From the NCBI GenBank assembly GCA_003244185.1, contig QHBT01000056.1, positions 1-62,854 of the forward strand: a stretch of DNA of 62,854 bases, read 5' to 3'. Position numbers and translations under genes: made by a program. Positions 34,222 to 44,800 of the stretch are shown here, in pieces (within the stretch, counting starts at the first letter, position 1; every line of letters starts with the position of its first letter). The notes beneath the pieces were generated by a model. The model saw only the letters and a list, made by a program, of their open reading frames with translations, searched no databases and had not been told where the DNA came from. This DNA is from Candidatus Dormiibacter spiritus. GTDB taxonomy: Bacteria; Chloroflexota; Dormibacteria; Dormibacterales; Dormibacteraceae.

Positions 34222-35841
34222 GTGAATCAAGGTCGGACCGTGGCCGACGTCATAAGCGATGAACTGGCGCAGGCGGGCGTCACGCGGGTCTTCGGTCTGC
34301 CGGGAGGCGAAGTCCTGCAGCTGATGGACGCCTTCAGGCGCAGGGGCATCCAGTTCGCTCTCTTCCGCCACGAAGCCCACGCAGGGATCGCGGCGGCCGT
34401 ATTCGGAAAGCTCAGCGGAACGGTCGGCGTGGTGCTGACAACCCTCGGACCGGGAGCCAGCAACCTCCTTCTCCCGCTCGCAAACAGCTACCTCGACCGG
34501 GAGCCGCTTCTCGCGATCTCGGCACAGATACCGGATCTCCGCGCGCCGATCCACACCCACCAGCGGCTACCGCTGGGCGACGTCTTCCGGCCCATCACGA
34601 AATACACCGGTACCGTGACGCGAACCAACATCCGGCAATCCATTCGCGAGGCGGTGTCTTCGTGCACTTCGGAGCCCATGGGGCCGTCGTACCTCACTCT
34701 GAGCGCGGACGAGGCCATCGAAGAGGTTGTCGCCGCCGGAGCTTCTTTACCGAGGCCCGCTGAAGCAAACGGCTCGCTGGTGCTGCTGGACGCGGGAGTC
34801 GCCGCGGCGCGCCTGCGGGAGCTGCTCATGACCGCCGAACGGCCGCTCGTTCTGCTCGGTCTGGGTGCCGCTTCGAGCAATGCCGAGCAGCTGCGGAAGT
34901 GGCTGGACACGTGGTCCTTGCCGGTTGGCGTCACTCCCAAGGTCAAGGGTCTGGTTGACGAGACCGAGCCCGCGTTCGTGGGTGTGGTCGGCGGCATGGC
35001 CATGGACCGCGTGGTCACCGACGCGATCCGTCACGCAGACCTGGTTATCGGATTCGGCCTCGACCCTGTCGAAATCGACAAGACCTGGCACGCGGAGGTA
35101 CCCATCTCCTGGATCCTCGAGACGCCCTTCGCCACCGGGGTCGTCCCCGATGCCGACGTGATCGCCTGCCGGCACGATGAGCTGCTGCAGGCGCTGATCC
35201 GCCAGGGACCGCCGCGCACCTGGAGTGACTCGTTCGACGGCTTCCGGCGGAGCCGCTGGCCGCCGTCGAAGGCCGAAGATGCGGGGCAGAACGGGTTCCT
35301 CGATCCACTTCTGATGATTAGCGAGCTTGCGCGAGTCATGCCCCCGGAATCGATAGTCGTGACCGACGTCGGGTCGCACAAGTACGTGTTTGGCCAGTTC
35401 TGGCCCAGCCGGCTGCCGAACACCTTTCTGGTCTCCAACGGGTTGTCGGCGATGGGCTACGGACTGCCCGCCGCAATCGGTGCCAAGCTGGCCTGCGAGC
35501 ACTGCCCCGTTCTGCTGGCGATCGGCGACGGTGGGTTCTCCATGACCAGCCAGGAGCTGGAAACGGCCAAACGCCTGGGCACGGCGCTGATTGTCATCGT
35601 CATCGCCGACCAGTCCTACTCGCTCATCCGGCTCGCGCAGGAGTCACGTCGGCTCCCCAACTTCGGAGTCGACTTTGGACCGATCGACTCCGTGGTCACC
35701 GCGCAGGCCTGCGGAGTTCGGGGACTGCGCGTCCACAGCGTGGAGCACCTGGTGACCGAGGTCGTCGCCGCCGCCAGGTCCAACTCGAGCCTCGTGGTCG
35801 AAGTCCCCGTGGCACTCGACAGCTACAGGGGCATCGTGTGA
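34222..35841 (+). CDS. thiamine-diphosphate-dependent enzyme (acetolactate synthase-like)
   Basis: A 539-residue ThDP enzyme with three domains. The N-terminal PYR domain has the activating glutamate (LFRHEAHAGIAAAVFGK, near 50) and LTTLGPGASNLL. A central domain follows (LVLLGLGAASSNAEQL). The C-terminal PP domain holds the ThDP/Mg motif AIGDGGFSMTSQELETAKRL (near 434), ending IVIADQSYS, with Asp where Asn-Asn is common. The group includes acetolactate synthases and decarboxylases of sulfopyruvate, phosphonopyruvate and benzoylformate. It overlaps the downstream aminotransferase by 4 bp (GTGA), so a 2-oxo acid made by that transaminase, or feeding it, is the likely shared metabolite. Confidence 0.9.
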   Translation: MNQGRTVADVISDELAQAGVTRVFGLPGGEVLQLMDAFRRRGIQFALFRHEAHAGIAAAVFGKLSGTVGVVLTTLGPGASNLLLPLANSYLDREPLLAISAQIPDLRAPIHTHQRLPLGDVFRPITKYTGTVTRTNIRQSIREAVSSCTSEPMGPSYLTLSADEAIEEVVAAGASLPRPAEANGSLVLLDAGVAAARLRELLMTAERPLVLLGLGAASSNAEQLRKWLDTWSLPVGVTPKVKGLVDETEPAFVGVVGGMAMDRVVTDAIRHADLVIGFGLDPVEIDKTWHAEVPISWILETPFATGVVPDADVIACRHDELLQALIRQGPPRTWSDSFDGFRRSRWPPSKAEDAGQNGFLDPLLMISELARVMPPESIVVTDVGSHKYVFGQFWPSRLPNTFLVSNGLSAMGYGLPAAIGAKLACEHCPVLLAIGDGGFSMTSQELETAKRLGTALIVIVIADQSYSLIRLAQESRRLPNFGVDFGPIDSVVTAQACGVRGLRVHSVEHLVTEVVAAARSNSSLVVEVPVALDSYRGIV

Positions 35842-37052
35842 GCCGGAAGGGCGAGCCAGGCCAGGTTGCCGCCGCCTCTGGGCTCGATCCGCGCCCCGAC
35901 GCTGCGCAATTTCTCATGGACGTCGATAGGCGGCTACCGATAACGGTCGTCTCGGGCTCGGGTTGCATGCTGCGATCGGCGTCGGGAAAGCAGTACCTAG
36001 ACCTGGTGGCCGGCATTGCTGTCAACCTCCTCGGCTATTCTCACCCCGCCCTGGTGGAGGCGATCTGCAGCCAGGCGAGCCGCTTGATCAACGCTGGCGA
36101 CATGGTCCACACAGAGGCCCAGATCGAGCTGGCGCGGCAGCTCGTCGAGCTGACCTTCCCCTCGCGCGCCTTCTTCTGTCACAGCGGAGCCGAGGCAAAC
36201 GAAGCCGCCATCAAGCTGGCCAGGAAGTGGGGAAAGCTCCGGAAAGCGGGCGCCTACGAGATCGTTACCGCAGTCGACTCATTTCACGGCCGCACCCTGG
36301 CGGCGGTGACAGCCGGCGGCCGGCCCAGGAACTCCGACCCCTTCACTCCTCTACCCCCTGGTTTCCTGCATGTGCCCTTCAACGACATCGAGGGAATTCG
36401 TCGGGTCACCAACAGCAACACCGCCGCCGTCATGCTGGAGCCGATTCTGGGGAGCGCCGGAGTGATCCCCGCCTCGGCCGGCTACCTTCGGGAGGTCAGG
36501 CAGTGGTGCGACGAGAACCACCTGCTGCTGATCTTCGACGAGGTGCAGACCGGGTTGGGACGCACCGGGTCCTGGTTCGCCTTCGAGAAGTACGGGGTTA
36601 AGCCGGACATCGTCACCATCGCCAAGGGTCTCGGTGGCGGAGTACCGATCGGCGCCTGTCTGGCTTCGCCGGCTGCAGATGTATTCGTTCCGGGAGACCA
36701 CGGATCCACAGTGGGCGGCAACGCGCTGGCATGCGCTGCCGCCTTCACAGTGCTCCAGACCATCGAATCCGAGAGCCTGGTCGAGAACGCCGCGTCCGTG
36801 GGAGCGTACCTGGCGGCCGGCCTGCGGACGCTTGCGCCGCAGGAAGTGCGGGGCACGGGGTTGATGCTGGCCATGGACCTGCGCGGACCGGTCGCACGCG
36901 CGCTCCAGGAAAAGTGTCTGGAGATGGGTCTGCTCATCAATGTGATCGGCGACCGCACCGTACGCTTCGTGCCGCCGCTGATACTGACCAGGGCGGAGGT
37001 CGACACTGCGGTCGAGGTGATGGCGTCCGCCCTGGCGGCCCTCGAACTCTGA
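35838..37052 (+). CDS. class III aminotransferase, acetylornithine aminotransferase-like
   Basis: A 404-residue PLP enzyme close in build to ArgD/ornithine aminotransferases. Motifs: CHSGAEANEAAIKLARKWGK, DSFHGRTLAAVTAGG, LLIFDEVQTGLGRTGSWFAF and the Schiff-base lysine in VTIAKGLGGGVPIGACLAS (near 262), then GDHGSTVGGNALACAAA. The GTG start overlaps the stop of the ThDP-enzyme gene. No arginine-biosynthesis genes are nearby, so a catabolic transamination of the operon's amino acid product is more likely than arginine synthesis. Confidence 0.9.
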   Translation: MSRKGEPGQVAAASGLDPRPDAAQFLMDVDRRLPITVVSGSGCMLRSASGKQYLDLVAGIAVNLLGYSHPALVEAICSQASRLINAGDMVHTEAQIELARQLVELTFPSRAFFCHSGAEANEAAIKLARKWGKLRKAGAYEIVTAVDSFHGRTLAAVTAGGRPRNSDPFTPLPPGFLHVPFNDIEGIRRVTNSNTAAVMLEPILGSAGVIPASAGYLREVRQWCDENHLLLIFDEVQTGLGRTGSWFAFEKYGVKPDIVTIAKGLGGGVPIGACLASPAADVFVPGDHGSTVGGNALACAAAFTVLQTIESESLVENAASVGAYLAAGLRTLAPQEVRGTGLMLAMDLRGPVARALQEKCLEMGLLINVIGDRTVRFVPPLILTRAEVDTAVEVMASALAALEL

Positions 37053-37201
37053 GCTGAGCCGCGCCGGCGGCGCCGGCGCAGCCGGCCTCATCCTCGCGCC
37101 AACCTCATGGTTCGGCCATGACCCTGGTCGCCCGGCGCCCCACCGATGAGTTGCGGGGTGTTCGATCGTCATAAGGGTCCATCACACGCAAGGAGTTCGA
37201 A

Positions 37202-37699
37202 ATGGACGCGCAGAACCTGGACATCTACGGACACGCGCCGATTCCGGATCGCGGGCGCTGAAGGAGCTCGAGGCGCTGGCCCTCGAGGAGGGCCTGGCCG
37301 GACCTTTTGGCTCGCCACAACCGACCCGGACGGGCGCCCTCACGTCGCGGCGGTGGGGCGCGCTGTGGGTCGATGACCAGTTCTACTTCACGAGCGGCCC
37401 CCGAACTCGAAAGAGCCAGAACCTCGCCACCAATGCGAGCTGCGCGGTCTCGGTGTCGCTGGACGGCATCGACCTTGTGGTCGAAGGCAGGGCTCGCAAG
37501 GTGACGGACATGCCGACGCTGGAGCGCGTGCGCGAATGTCTACGCCTCCCGGGGTTGGCCGGCGAGCGCCGGCGGCGGAGCGATCACGGCAAGCGCGGGA
37601 CGGGGACCGTGGGATCTCTACGCGGTCACTGCAACCACAGCCGTCGGAGTCGCGACCAAGGAGCCGCACGGAGCGACTCGCTGGCGGTTTGACCGCTGA
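37202..37699 (+). pseudogene. pyridoxamine-phosphate-oxidase-like flavoprotein, frameshifted
   Basis: Plus-strand frames combine into a split-barrel FMN-binding protein. The start is MDAQNLDIYGHAPIPDRGR, then LATTDPDGRPHVAAVGALWV, then DDQFYFTSGPRTRKSQNLAT, CAVSVSLDGIDLVVEGRA, and after another shift WDLYAVTATTAVGVATKEPH. All strands of the family are present in order, but at least three frame changes are needed. It is the first of five consecutive broken genes. Confidence 0.7.
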
Positions 37700-37715
37700 C
37701 CGCGGGGTGGGCGAA

Positions 37716-38688
37716 TCAGGGATCCGGCAGGGGGAACATCCGCACCAGAAGCTCCTTGATCACGAGCTCGCTGTCGATGCTGTCGTCGTTTGCGAGCACG
37801 ACGAGGCGTCTGTCATCGTCCGGGAACCACGCGTTCAGTGCAATGAAGCACCAGGGTGGTAGAAGGCTCGCCGCCCAGACATCCTGCCCATGAAGCAGCC
37901 ATATCCGTAACCCTCGGCGCCCAGAAAGCCGGCGCCGCGAATCGGGGCCTGGATGGCGAGCATCTCTCGCCGGGAGGTCGGGCTGAGGAACGTTCCCGAT
38001 GCAACCGCAGCGTCCCACCGCGCGACGTCCCCGGTGGTGGGACCACACGTCGCCGGCCCCCATGCCGACAGTGTCCAGCTCGAACGACCGCACCGGCAGG
38101 CCTTGGGTATGGCCTTGGGCGATCCGCTCCTGACCGGTGGCGTTCCCCGCAAAGCTGGACACCATGGCCAGCGGACGAATGACCTCCTCCGCCAGGTAGG
38201 CACCGTATGGCCGGTCGGCGGCCCGCTGACGATGTGCGCAAGGAGTGCATACCCTGGACTGCTGTAGTACCAAGTGGCTTCGGGTGGACTCCGTAGGGCC
38301 GCTCGCTGGAAAATCGCAAGCTCTTCCTCCGCCTCCATGGGCTCGGTCAGGTCGATCTCCGGCAGGTCATGCCACCGAGACCCGAGGTTGGGCGTCAGTA
38401 GATGACGGATGGTCATCGCTCGCCAGGCTGGTGGACAGCCCGCGATCCAGCGATCGACCTGATCGCGACCGAGAGCACGCCTCTTTCCACGAGCATGAGA
38501 ATCGCCGCCGCAGTGAACTGCTTGCTGACCGACGCGAGCTGGAAGCGCGTGTCCTGCGTGCACCTCATAACACTGGACCTCTCCGCCATCCCGGCAGCGT
38601 GCTGAAAGGTGACGGAGTCACCTTCCATGATCAGGACGACGCCATTTAGCTTCTCCAGCTCCCCGATTGGCTTGCCAGCCCTTTCCAT
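37716..38688 (-). pseudogene. serine beta-lactamase-like hydrolase, frameshifted
   Basis: Minus-strand frames give a class C/penicillin-binding-type serine hydrolase: LNGVVLIMEGDSVTFQHAAG, the SxxK motif in FQLASVSKQFTAAAILMLV, then TIRHLLTPNLGS, YYSSPGYALLAHIV with the Tyr-x-Ser/Asn motif, GDVARWDAAVASGTFLSPTS and a C-terminal YHPG...RLVVLANDDSID. Several frame changes separate the parts. The start (38688) overlaps the stop of the allantoinase-like gene. Families of this kind include many esterases, so it should not be read as a resistance gene. Confidence 0.75.
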
Positions 38689-40056
38689 CACCTGCCAGGG
38701 CGCGGCGAGAGACCGGCACCCGGCAGGAACCTGCCGGCGCCCGGCTCGGCGACCACCCGCCCTTCCGAGGCCGCCAGGCTGCCTCTCGAGTACGTGGCGA
38801 CCGCGCGACCGCGCATCACGCGACCCGAATACGGAGACCAGCCCGCCTTGGAGATGATGTCCTCGTCGGCGACGGTCCAGCGGGCCTGGGGATCCACCAG
38901 GACCAGGTCGGCGTCCGATCCCGGCGCGAGTCGGCCTTTGCTGGGGTACAAACCGTAGAGCTTCGCCGGGCCGCTCGGAGTAGACCTCCGCCACTCGCTC
39001 GTAGCTGATCAGGCCGCGATGCGCGGCATCGAGGAGCACGCATATGGTGGTGTCGAGACCGGGCAGTCCGAAGTGCGCTTCCCAGATCGACTCCTGCTTC
39101 TGCTCGATGGTGGAGGGCGCGTGGTCGGAGGAGACGATGTCGAACTGGCCCTCTGCAAGGCACCGCCACATCTGCGCCAGGTCGGCGTCGGTTCGCGCGC
39201 GCGCCGGCGGAGTGAACTTTCGCAGCGCGCCCCAGTCGATCGCCTCGTGCTCGAAGAGCATGAAGTACTGAGGGCATGTCTCGACCCATAGACGGGCGCC
39301 CGCCGAACGATGTTGATGCGCGATCGCCGCTATTTCTGGATTGCTGGCATGCGCGATCACCACACGAGCGCCGGTCCTCTGCGCCATCAGTGCGGTGGTC
39401 GACGTGGCCAGCAGCTCGGCATCCCGATTGCGCCATTCGAAGACGATCGCGCCATCCGACCGCCCCGCCAGATGCAGCACGCGCTCCGCCTCGGCTGTGA
39501 GGGATTCGTCTTCGCAATGCACCAGGCAGACGCCGTCTACTTCCTCGAGTCCGGCAAACAGCCGGTGGAGCTCCGCGGCGTCGTGGGCGGGGATTCCATG
39601 CGTCCTGCACGTGAACGCTTTAACGAAGGCCGCTCCCGCGCGCCAGACCTCGACGGCGGCCTCCACGTCGCCGGGCCAGGCATGGGCCGCCAGCGCGTAG
39701 TCGATGCGAGCCCTCTTTCCCACGTAGTCGATCTTCTCTTTCAGCCGGTCGTCCGTCCGCACCGGCGTAATGTGCGAATGCTCGACGATCGACGTGACGC
39801 CGGCTCTCGCGGCCGCCGCGGTGCCGGTCGGAAAGTCCTCCCGTTCGGGAGCGCCCGGATCCATCAGGTGTACGTGCGCATCGACCATGCCCGGCATCAC
39901 GAGTAGATCAACCGCGCTGACGACCTCCCTGGCCGGCTGCCGTTCGTTGGTGATGGCCGCAATGGTTCCGTCGCGGACATAGATGTTTGCTCGCCGCCGA
40001 CCCCGAGACGTGACCAGCAACCCGCCTTCCACGCCGAGGTCGAAGTCCGAGGTCAT
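38688..40056 (-). pseudogene. allantoinase/dihydropyrimidinase-like amidohydrolase, one frameshift
   Basis: A cyclic amidohydrolase with the metal site intact: MPGMVDAHVHLMDPG (HxH), AFVKAFTCRTHG (the lysine that is carbamylated), CLVHCEDES, VVIAHASNPE and VSSDHAPSTIEQKQ. The main frame runs from 40056 to about 38965. There one extra G (in a C/G run) shifts reading, and the C-terminus continues as YPSKGRLAPGSDADLVLVDP in the next frame to 38688. Restoring one base gives a protein of about 455 residues, normal for the family. The enzyme opens hydantoin-like or allantoin rings, matching the theme of the main operon. It may be a sequencing error rather than a dead gene. Start overlaps the aldolase-like gene (ATGA). 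Confidence 0.8.
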
Positions 40057-41080
40057 GCCGTCTCCGCCACCGCCTCGGCGCACACGTCCAGCGCCCTTCC
40101 TATGTCCGCGGGAGTGATGCCGATGTGTGTGACGAAGCGCACCGCCCGGCGACGTAACCGCCCCCCGAGAAGGCCCTGCTCTCTGCACCGAGCGAGGAAG
40201 GCCTGGCTGCTCCCTGCCGCAAGTAAAAGATCACGATGTTGGTCTCGACGCGAGACAGGTCGATGTCGATCCCGTCCAGCTCGGCCCAGCCCTCGGCCAG
40301 GGTGCGCGCGTTGCGATGGTCCTCGTCGAGCCTGTCCACCATGTTCTCCAGCGCCCACAGTCCCGCCGCCGCCATGACCCCGGCCTGACGCCAGCCGCCA
40401 CCGAGCCTCTTCCGCCAGCGCCTCGCTTTCTCGACCGCCTCTCGTGAACCACAAAAGAGGCTGCCCACCGGGCAGCCGCCCTTGGACAGACAGAAGCTGA
40501 GAGTGTTCACGTGGGCCGCCAGTGTGGCCGGCGCAACATGCGTCGCGATCGCAGCGTTCAGCAGCCGAGCACCGTCAAGGTGGACCTTCAACCCGTTTGC
40601 GTGCGCTGCACGAGCTGCCGAGTCGATGGATTCCAGGGCCCAGCACGTCCTACCCATGACGATTGTGGGTGTTTTCCAGACTGACCATCGAAGTGAGTGG
40701 CTCGTCGATCTCGTCCGCCGGCCGGAGGACAGCCTCCACTTGTTGGGGCGAAATCACTCCTCTCTCAGTGATCACGGGGAGAAGCTGGACACCGGCGACG
40801 GCCCCGGGACCGGCCACCTCGTACAGAAACATGTGCGACTCGGAATCCACGATGACTTCGCTTCCGGGACTCGCATTTACGACGACTCCGAGAAGATTTC
40901 CCATCGTGCCGCTCGACACGAAGAGGGCATCTTCCTTGCCCATCAACCGTGCGGCGGTCTCCTGGAGCTTATTTACCGTGGAATCCTCGCCGTAGACGTC
41001 GTCTCCGACCTCCGCCGCGGCCATTACGCGCCGCATTTCGGAGTGGGGACTGTCACGGTGTCGAACCTGAGGTCGATCAC
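40053..41080 (-). pseudogene. second threonine aldolase-like gene, multiply frameshifted
   Basis: Minus-strand pieces, in order: VIDLRFDTVTVPTP (from a GTG at 41080), then EMRRVMAAAEVGDDVYGEDS, FVSSGTMGNLLGVVVNA, SLENTHN, GLKVHLDGARLLNAAIA, FCLSKGGCPVGSLFCGS (PLP lysine), WRKRLGGGWRQAGVMAAAGL, and a last shifted piece ending RFVTHIGITPADIGRALDV. At least three frame changes are required (near 41040, 40660 and 40220). The sequence is closer to classical low-specificity threonine aldolases than the intact copy at 20.5 kb. Confidence 0.8.
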
Positions 41081-41107
41081 CTCGATATCTTAGGCTGCCG
41101 CGTGAGT

Positions 41108-41455
41108 CTACCGGCCCGGATCCCCGATCCGAAGTGCGCTGTCGAGTGCCGTGTATTGGTCGGTCGCTTGGCTGGCCGACCACGCCCTGGGAAATTCGTC
41201 TCCAAGACCCTCCTGCAGGTGCAGACGCATGGTTTCGTACGCCGCACGATATTGTTGCCACATCGGGACGCCGATCTGCGGGCGCACGGCGTCGGCGGCC
41301 TCCAGCAGTTGGGCGGCGCGTGACAGCTCCCCGGACTGCGCCGCGAGGCTTGCCAGGCCCTGCAGGCAGTACGCGAGCCCCTCCCGGTAATTGACTCGCT
41401 GAAGTGACTCGACGCCTTGCCTGTTCGCACGGTCGCGACCGAGTCCGGCCTGGGG
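41108..41455 (-). pseudogene. C-terminal remnant of a LuxR/AfsR-type TPR regulator
   Basis: About 115 residues ending at a TAG (41108): NYREGLAYCLQGLASLAAQS, then GELSRAAQLLEAADAVR, then DEFPRAWSASQATDQYTALD. This is the usual tail of large NACHT/TPR transcriptional regulators (GLA...G...RAARLLGAAEALR...F..AWA). Everything upstream is missing and the element gene at 41462 begins immediately beyond, so the junction of chromosome and element probably lies near 41455-41465. Confidence 0.55.
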
Positions 41456-41461
41456 TTCAGC

Positions 41462-41836
41462 TTATGTCCTGCCGGGGGGTCTCGATCTTGACCTAGGCGC
41501 GACATCAGCCAGATCGGGCGGGTCGCCCGGATCGACCGATCCTCCCGGCCCCCAACGATTCCCACATGCCCAGCAGCGCCTCCAGCCGTTCTCCAGTGGC
41601 AGGTAGTCGATGCGACGGCAGCTCCGGCAGCGGATGTCTGCGACCGGAGGCCGGCCTTGAATGGCGAGCAGGTGAGTCAACTCAGCCTTGTGTTCGCGAA
41701 TCGCCGCCCGAAGTTCAACCGGCACCGCTCCCGGCGGCGAGGTACGCAGGCGACCGTCAGGGCTGAGGGCGACCCTGATCCCGAGCGCGCCGAGCGCGCC
41801 GAGCAGTCGGGCGGTCTCGCTCACCACTCTTCCCAC
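41462..41836 (-). CDS. TubC_N-like docking domain plus zinc ribbon protein
   Basis: A 124-residue protein in two parts. Residues about 5-60 (ARLLGALGALGIRVALSPDG; VELRAAIREHKAELTHLLAI) match the TubC N-terminal docking-domain pattern often attached to element-encoded primases and helicases. Residues about 68-95 form a zinc ribbon (CRSCRRIDYLP...CWACG). It overlaps the end of the primase-helicase gene by 16 bp and is probably its partner or a detached domain. The C-terminal tail is proline/arginine-rich and likely disordered. It is the last gene before the left edge of the element. Confidence 0.6.
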   Translation of the reverse strand: MGRVVSETARLLGALGALGIRVALSPDGRLRTSPPGAVPVELRAAIREHKAELTHLLAIQGRPPVADIRCRSCRRIDYLPLENGWRRCWACGNRWGPGGSVDPGDPPDLADVAPRSRSRPPGRT

Positions 41837-44800
41837 TGCTCAGCAGCAGCTTTGAAGTGACCCTGTTCCCGATGTTCCCGACCATCCTCGGCGAGCCGTT
41901 CCGACCGGGAACAGCCCTCGCCGCTGATTTTGAGTTCAGTTTGACCTTCTTCTTCTCTCTTTGTTCCCGGTGTTCCCGGTGTTCCCTCTATATCGATAGA
42001 GTGATTTAGTTTGCCGTTGCTGCGACCTTCATTAGAACGCGGTGTTTTCGTGTATATACGTGTGTCTTCTCTATGTCTTGGGAACACCGGGACAACCGGG
42101 AACCGGGACCCCGGTTTGTATTCGAAATTTGCGTTTTGGGATGTTCCCGGTTCTTCCCCTTCGGGCTGAAAACCGGGAACGCCGGGAACATTTCCATCAC
42201 CTGGTGGATGGTGATCCTGTGGTGGGCCCGGGCCGTGCGGCCCGCTGTCGTCGGCGAGGATGCTGGACCGCAGATGGAGAACTCGATGCAGCGCTCCCTC
42301 AACCCGTTTTCGGAGTGTCAGGCGACAGTCCTGCTCCCCGCTGATGCTCGCCAGCAGGCCAGCGTCCCGCAACCTTCGAGCCAGAGTCTCCCGCCGAACT
42401 CCAACCCCGGTGTCAACGTCCATCTCGTTGGCGGCTCGCAGGCTGGAGGCGGGGTCGAGGAAGAGGTCCTCGCCGTCCAGCCATCCGACACGGAGTCCTT
42501 GGGGTGCCCAGACCTTCTCGTCGGGGCCCGATGAACCCCCAAAGGAGCGCCAACCCCAAGCGGCGGGCTCTCCGGGCGGGTTGCCCTTGAGATCGGCGAT
42601 GTGTCCACGGCCAGCGCCGATCGCGGAAGCGAGCAGCTCCAGGAACCGCCGCTCAGGTTGCATCTCCTGTTGCTGGCTCTGCTGGGCACCGCCTATCTGG
42701 CGGAGCACCTGCCAGCCACGAGTGAGCCAGTGGCGGCGTGAGCGTTCATCGAGTGCCCCTGTCTTGACTGCGTACTCGGTGAGCAGTTCCATGCCCACGG
42801 CCAGCTCGGCGAGGTTGGACGACATTCGGGCGTGATCGCCAGCGAATTGTGGTCGCAGCTCGCGGGCGCGGTTGCGCAGCCGGTTACCCATGGTCTCCAT
42901 GTATGGAGCGAGCCAGCGGACGAAGCCTGCCATCGCTTGGGCGAGGGTCCCTTCTCTTGCCGCCGCTTGAAGTACGTCGAGGCGCGGGTGTTGGGCTTTG
43001 TAGCCCGGTTGTTCAGGACGAAGTCCAAGGCCGTCGACCTCGCCCGCCCCGATCTCGATGACGAGCGAGCGCGCGGTCGCCGAGAAGCCCTCGATGACCT
43101 CCTCGCCGGTGACTATCACTGAGCCCCGAGGCTCCTGGGGAGAGCGGGGGGCTCCCGTGATGTCGGCCCGTCCGCGGCCGGCATGGTCGCCGATCGCGGT
43201 GAGCAGCATGTTCGCCTCCATGTGTTTGTGCTGGCGGTCGAAGCGGGAGCCCTCGGGCTTGAAGTTGTCGATGGTGAGGAGGGCGTCCTTGGCATGGAAG
43301 GCGAGGCCGCGCAGGTAGTTGGCGGAGGATCCCCAGTTGGCAGGCAGGTGCAGGCGGTCCATCGTCGGACCCCAGTGCTGCTGAGCGAGAGCAGCCATCT
43401 CACTCTTGCCATAGCCACTGCGGTTGAAGAGCTGCGGCGCGAAGTCGACAGGACCCAAAGCCGCCCGATAGGTGAAGGCGAGGACCGGGTAGGCGACACG
43501 AGGGGCCAGTTCAACTATCGCCAGGCTCGACCGGACCGCATCACGCAGAGCGTCTCCGGTCGGCGGCTCGGGGAGTTGGTAGCGATTGAGCGCGGCCGGG
43601 AGTGCGACCTCGACCTCCTGAACGATGCCCTCGGCCCCGATCGCGCCGCCGGCGTGGAGATAGGCCCAGCGCCCCTCGGCCAGCCGCCGCCAACCGGTGT
43701 GGATGTAGACGGTCCTACGCTCGGCGTCCTTGCTCGCCAGCTCGATTGCCGAGCGGGCGTGATCGCGGCTAGCAGGCCCGACCGTGATCCAGGGATCAAG
43801 GCTGACGACCCGCCTGAGCCAACGCATGGAGTCGAACTCATCGGCGGGAACCGAGATGGTGTCCTTCCGGTTCTCCTGCTGAAGCTCAAGGTCGTATCGG
43901 AGACGCTGCTGTTGGCCGTCGTCCTCGATCGCCTTGCGCCAGATGCGGCAGGCGAAGTCGGTGATCTGCCAGGTCTTCTCCGTACGCGGCTCGTAGCGGA
44001 AGATGCCGTCCGGGCTCATCGTGTAGTTCTCAGGTAGCGCCCACTTGTGCTCGCCGGACTCCTGATGTTCGGGGCGGCGGAGGCCGGGATCGGCGAGGCG
44101 CAGGAGATCGTCTCGGCTGTGGCCCTGGGCCAGGTAATCGTCGAGTCCAACTTTGGCTCCGCCCTCGCCGCTGGGCAGATAGATCACGCGCACGTCGGCG
44201 CCGCGGGACGCCAGGAAGCGACGCAGCCGGGCAAGCTGGATGTGGACCTGCTCCTTGGACATCACATCGGAGTCGAAGACGAGGTAGACGCGGCGCTCCT
44301 TAAGCGCCACCTGCTCCCAGTCGGCCAGGCTGACGGCGCCGCCGTCCTGGTTTCGGCCGCGCCAGGCTGTGACCCCGAGCAGGGCAATGCAGCAGAGGTC
44401 GAGGGTGGTTGCAGCGTCACCCTTCTTGATCCCCTCAGTGATGAGGAGCGGGCGCTTGGGGTCGCCGAGAAAGCCGCGCATCCGAGGATGCACGTCGAGC
44501 CGCATACGAGCGTCCTTCGGCGTCTCGTATTTGATCGGCTTGCCGTCGCGAGCTGCTCGGGGATTGTCCGGTCGAATTTGGTGGAAAGCGATCTCGCCGT
44601 CCGGCGTCCAGAGCGGTAACACCATGGCTGGCACAAGCCGCTGGCTGGGCGCGAAGCCGAGTCGTTCCGCTTCCACCTTGTGGCTGATTGAGAAGTAACC
44701 ACGCTCGGCGGCCGCCTCAAGGGTGACACTCGAGGAGATGAGTTGGGCGTGGTGCTGGGGGAGTAGGTTGAGGCCGGTGCGCTCGCAGTAACCGTCCCAG

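Noticed and set aside
37716-38688. Beta-lactamase as an antibiotic-resistance gene.
   Set aside because: The gene is broken by several frame changes and belongs to a broad serine hydrolase family that includes many esterases.
37202-41080. Possible recoding (selenocysteine or programmed frameshift) in the broken genes.
   Set aside because: They change frame at random places without a catalytic-site TGA or slippery signal, so decay or sequence error is simpler.
41421-41480. A left attachment site matching the tRNA-Arg end.
   Set aside because: No stretch resembling the T-arm or acceptor sequence was found around the left edge.
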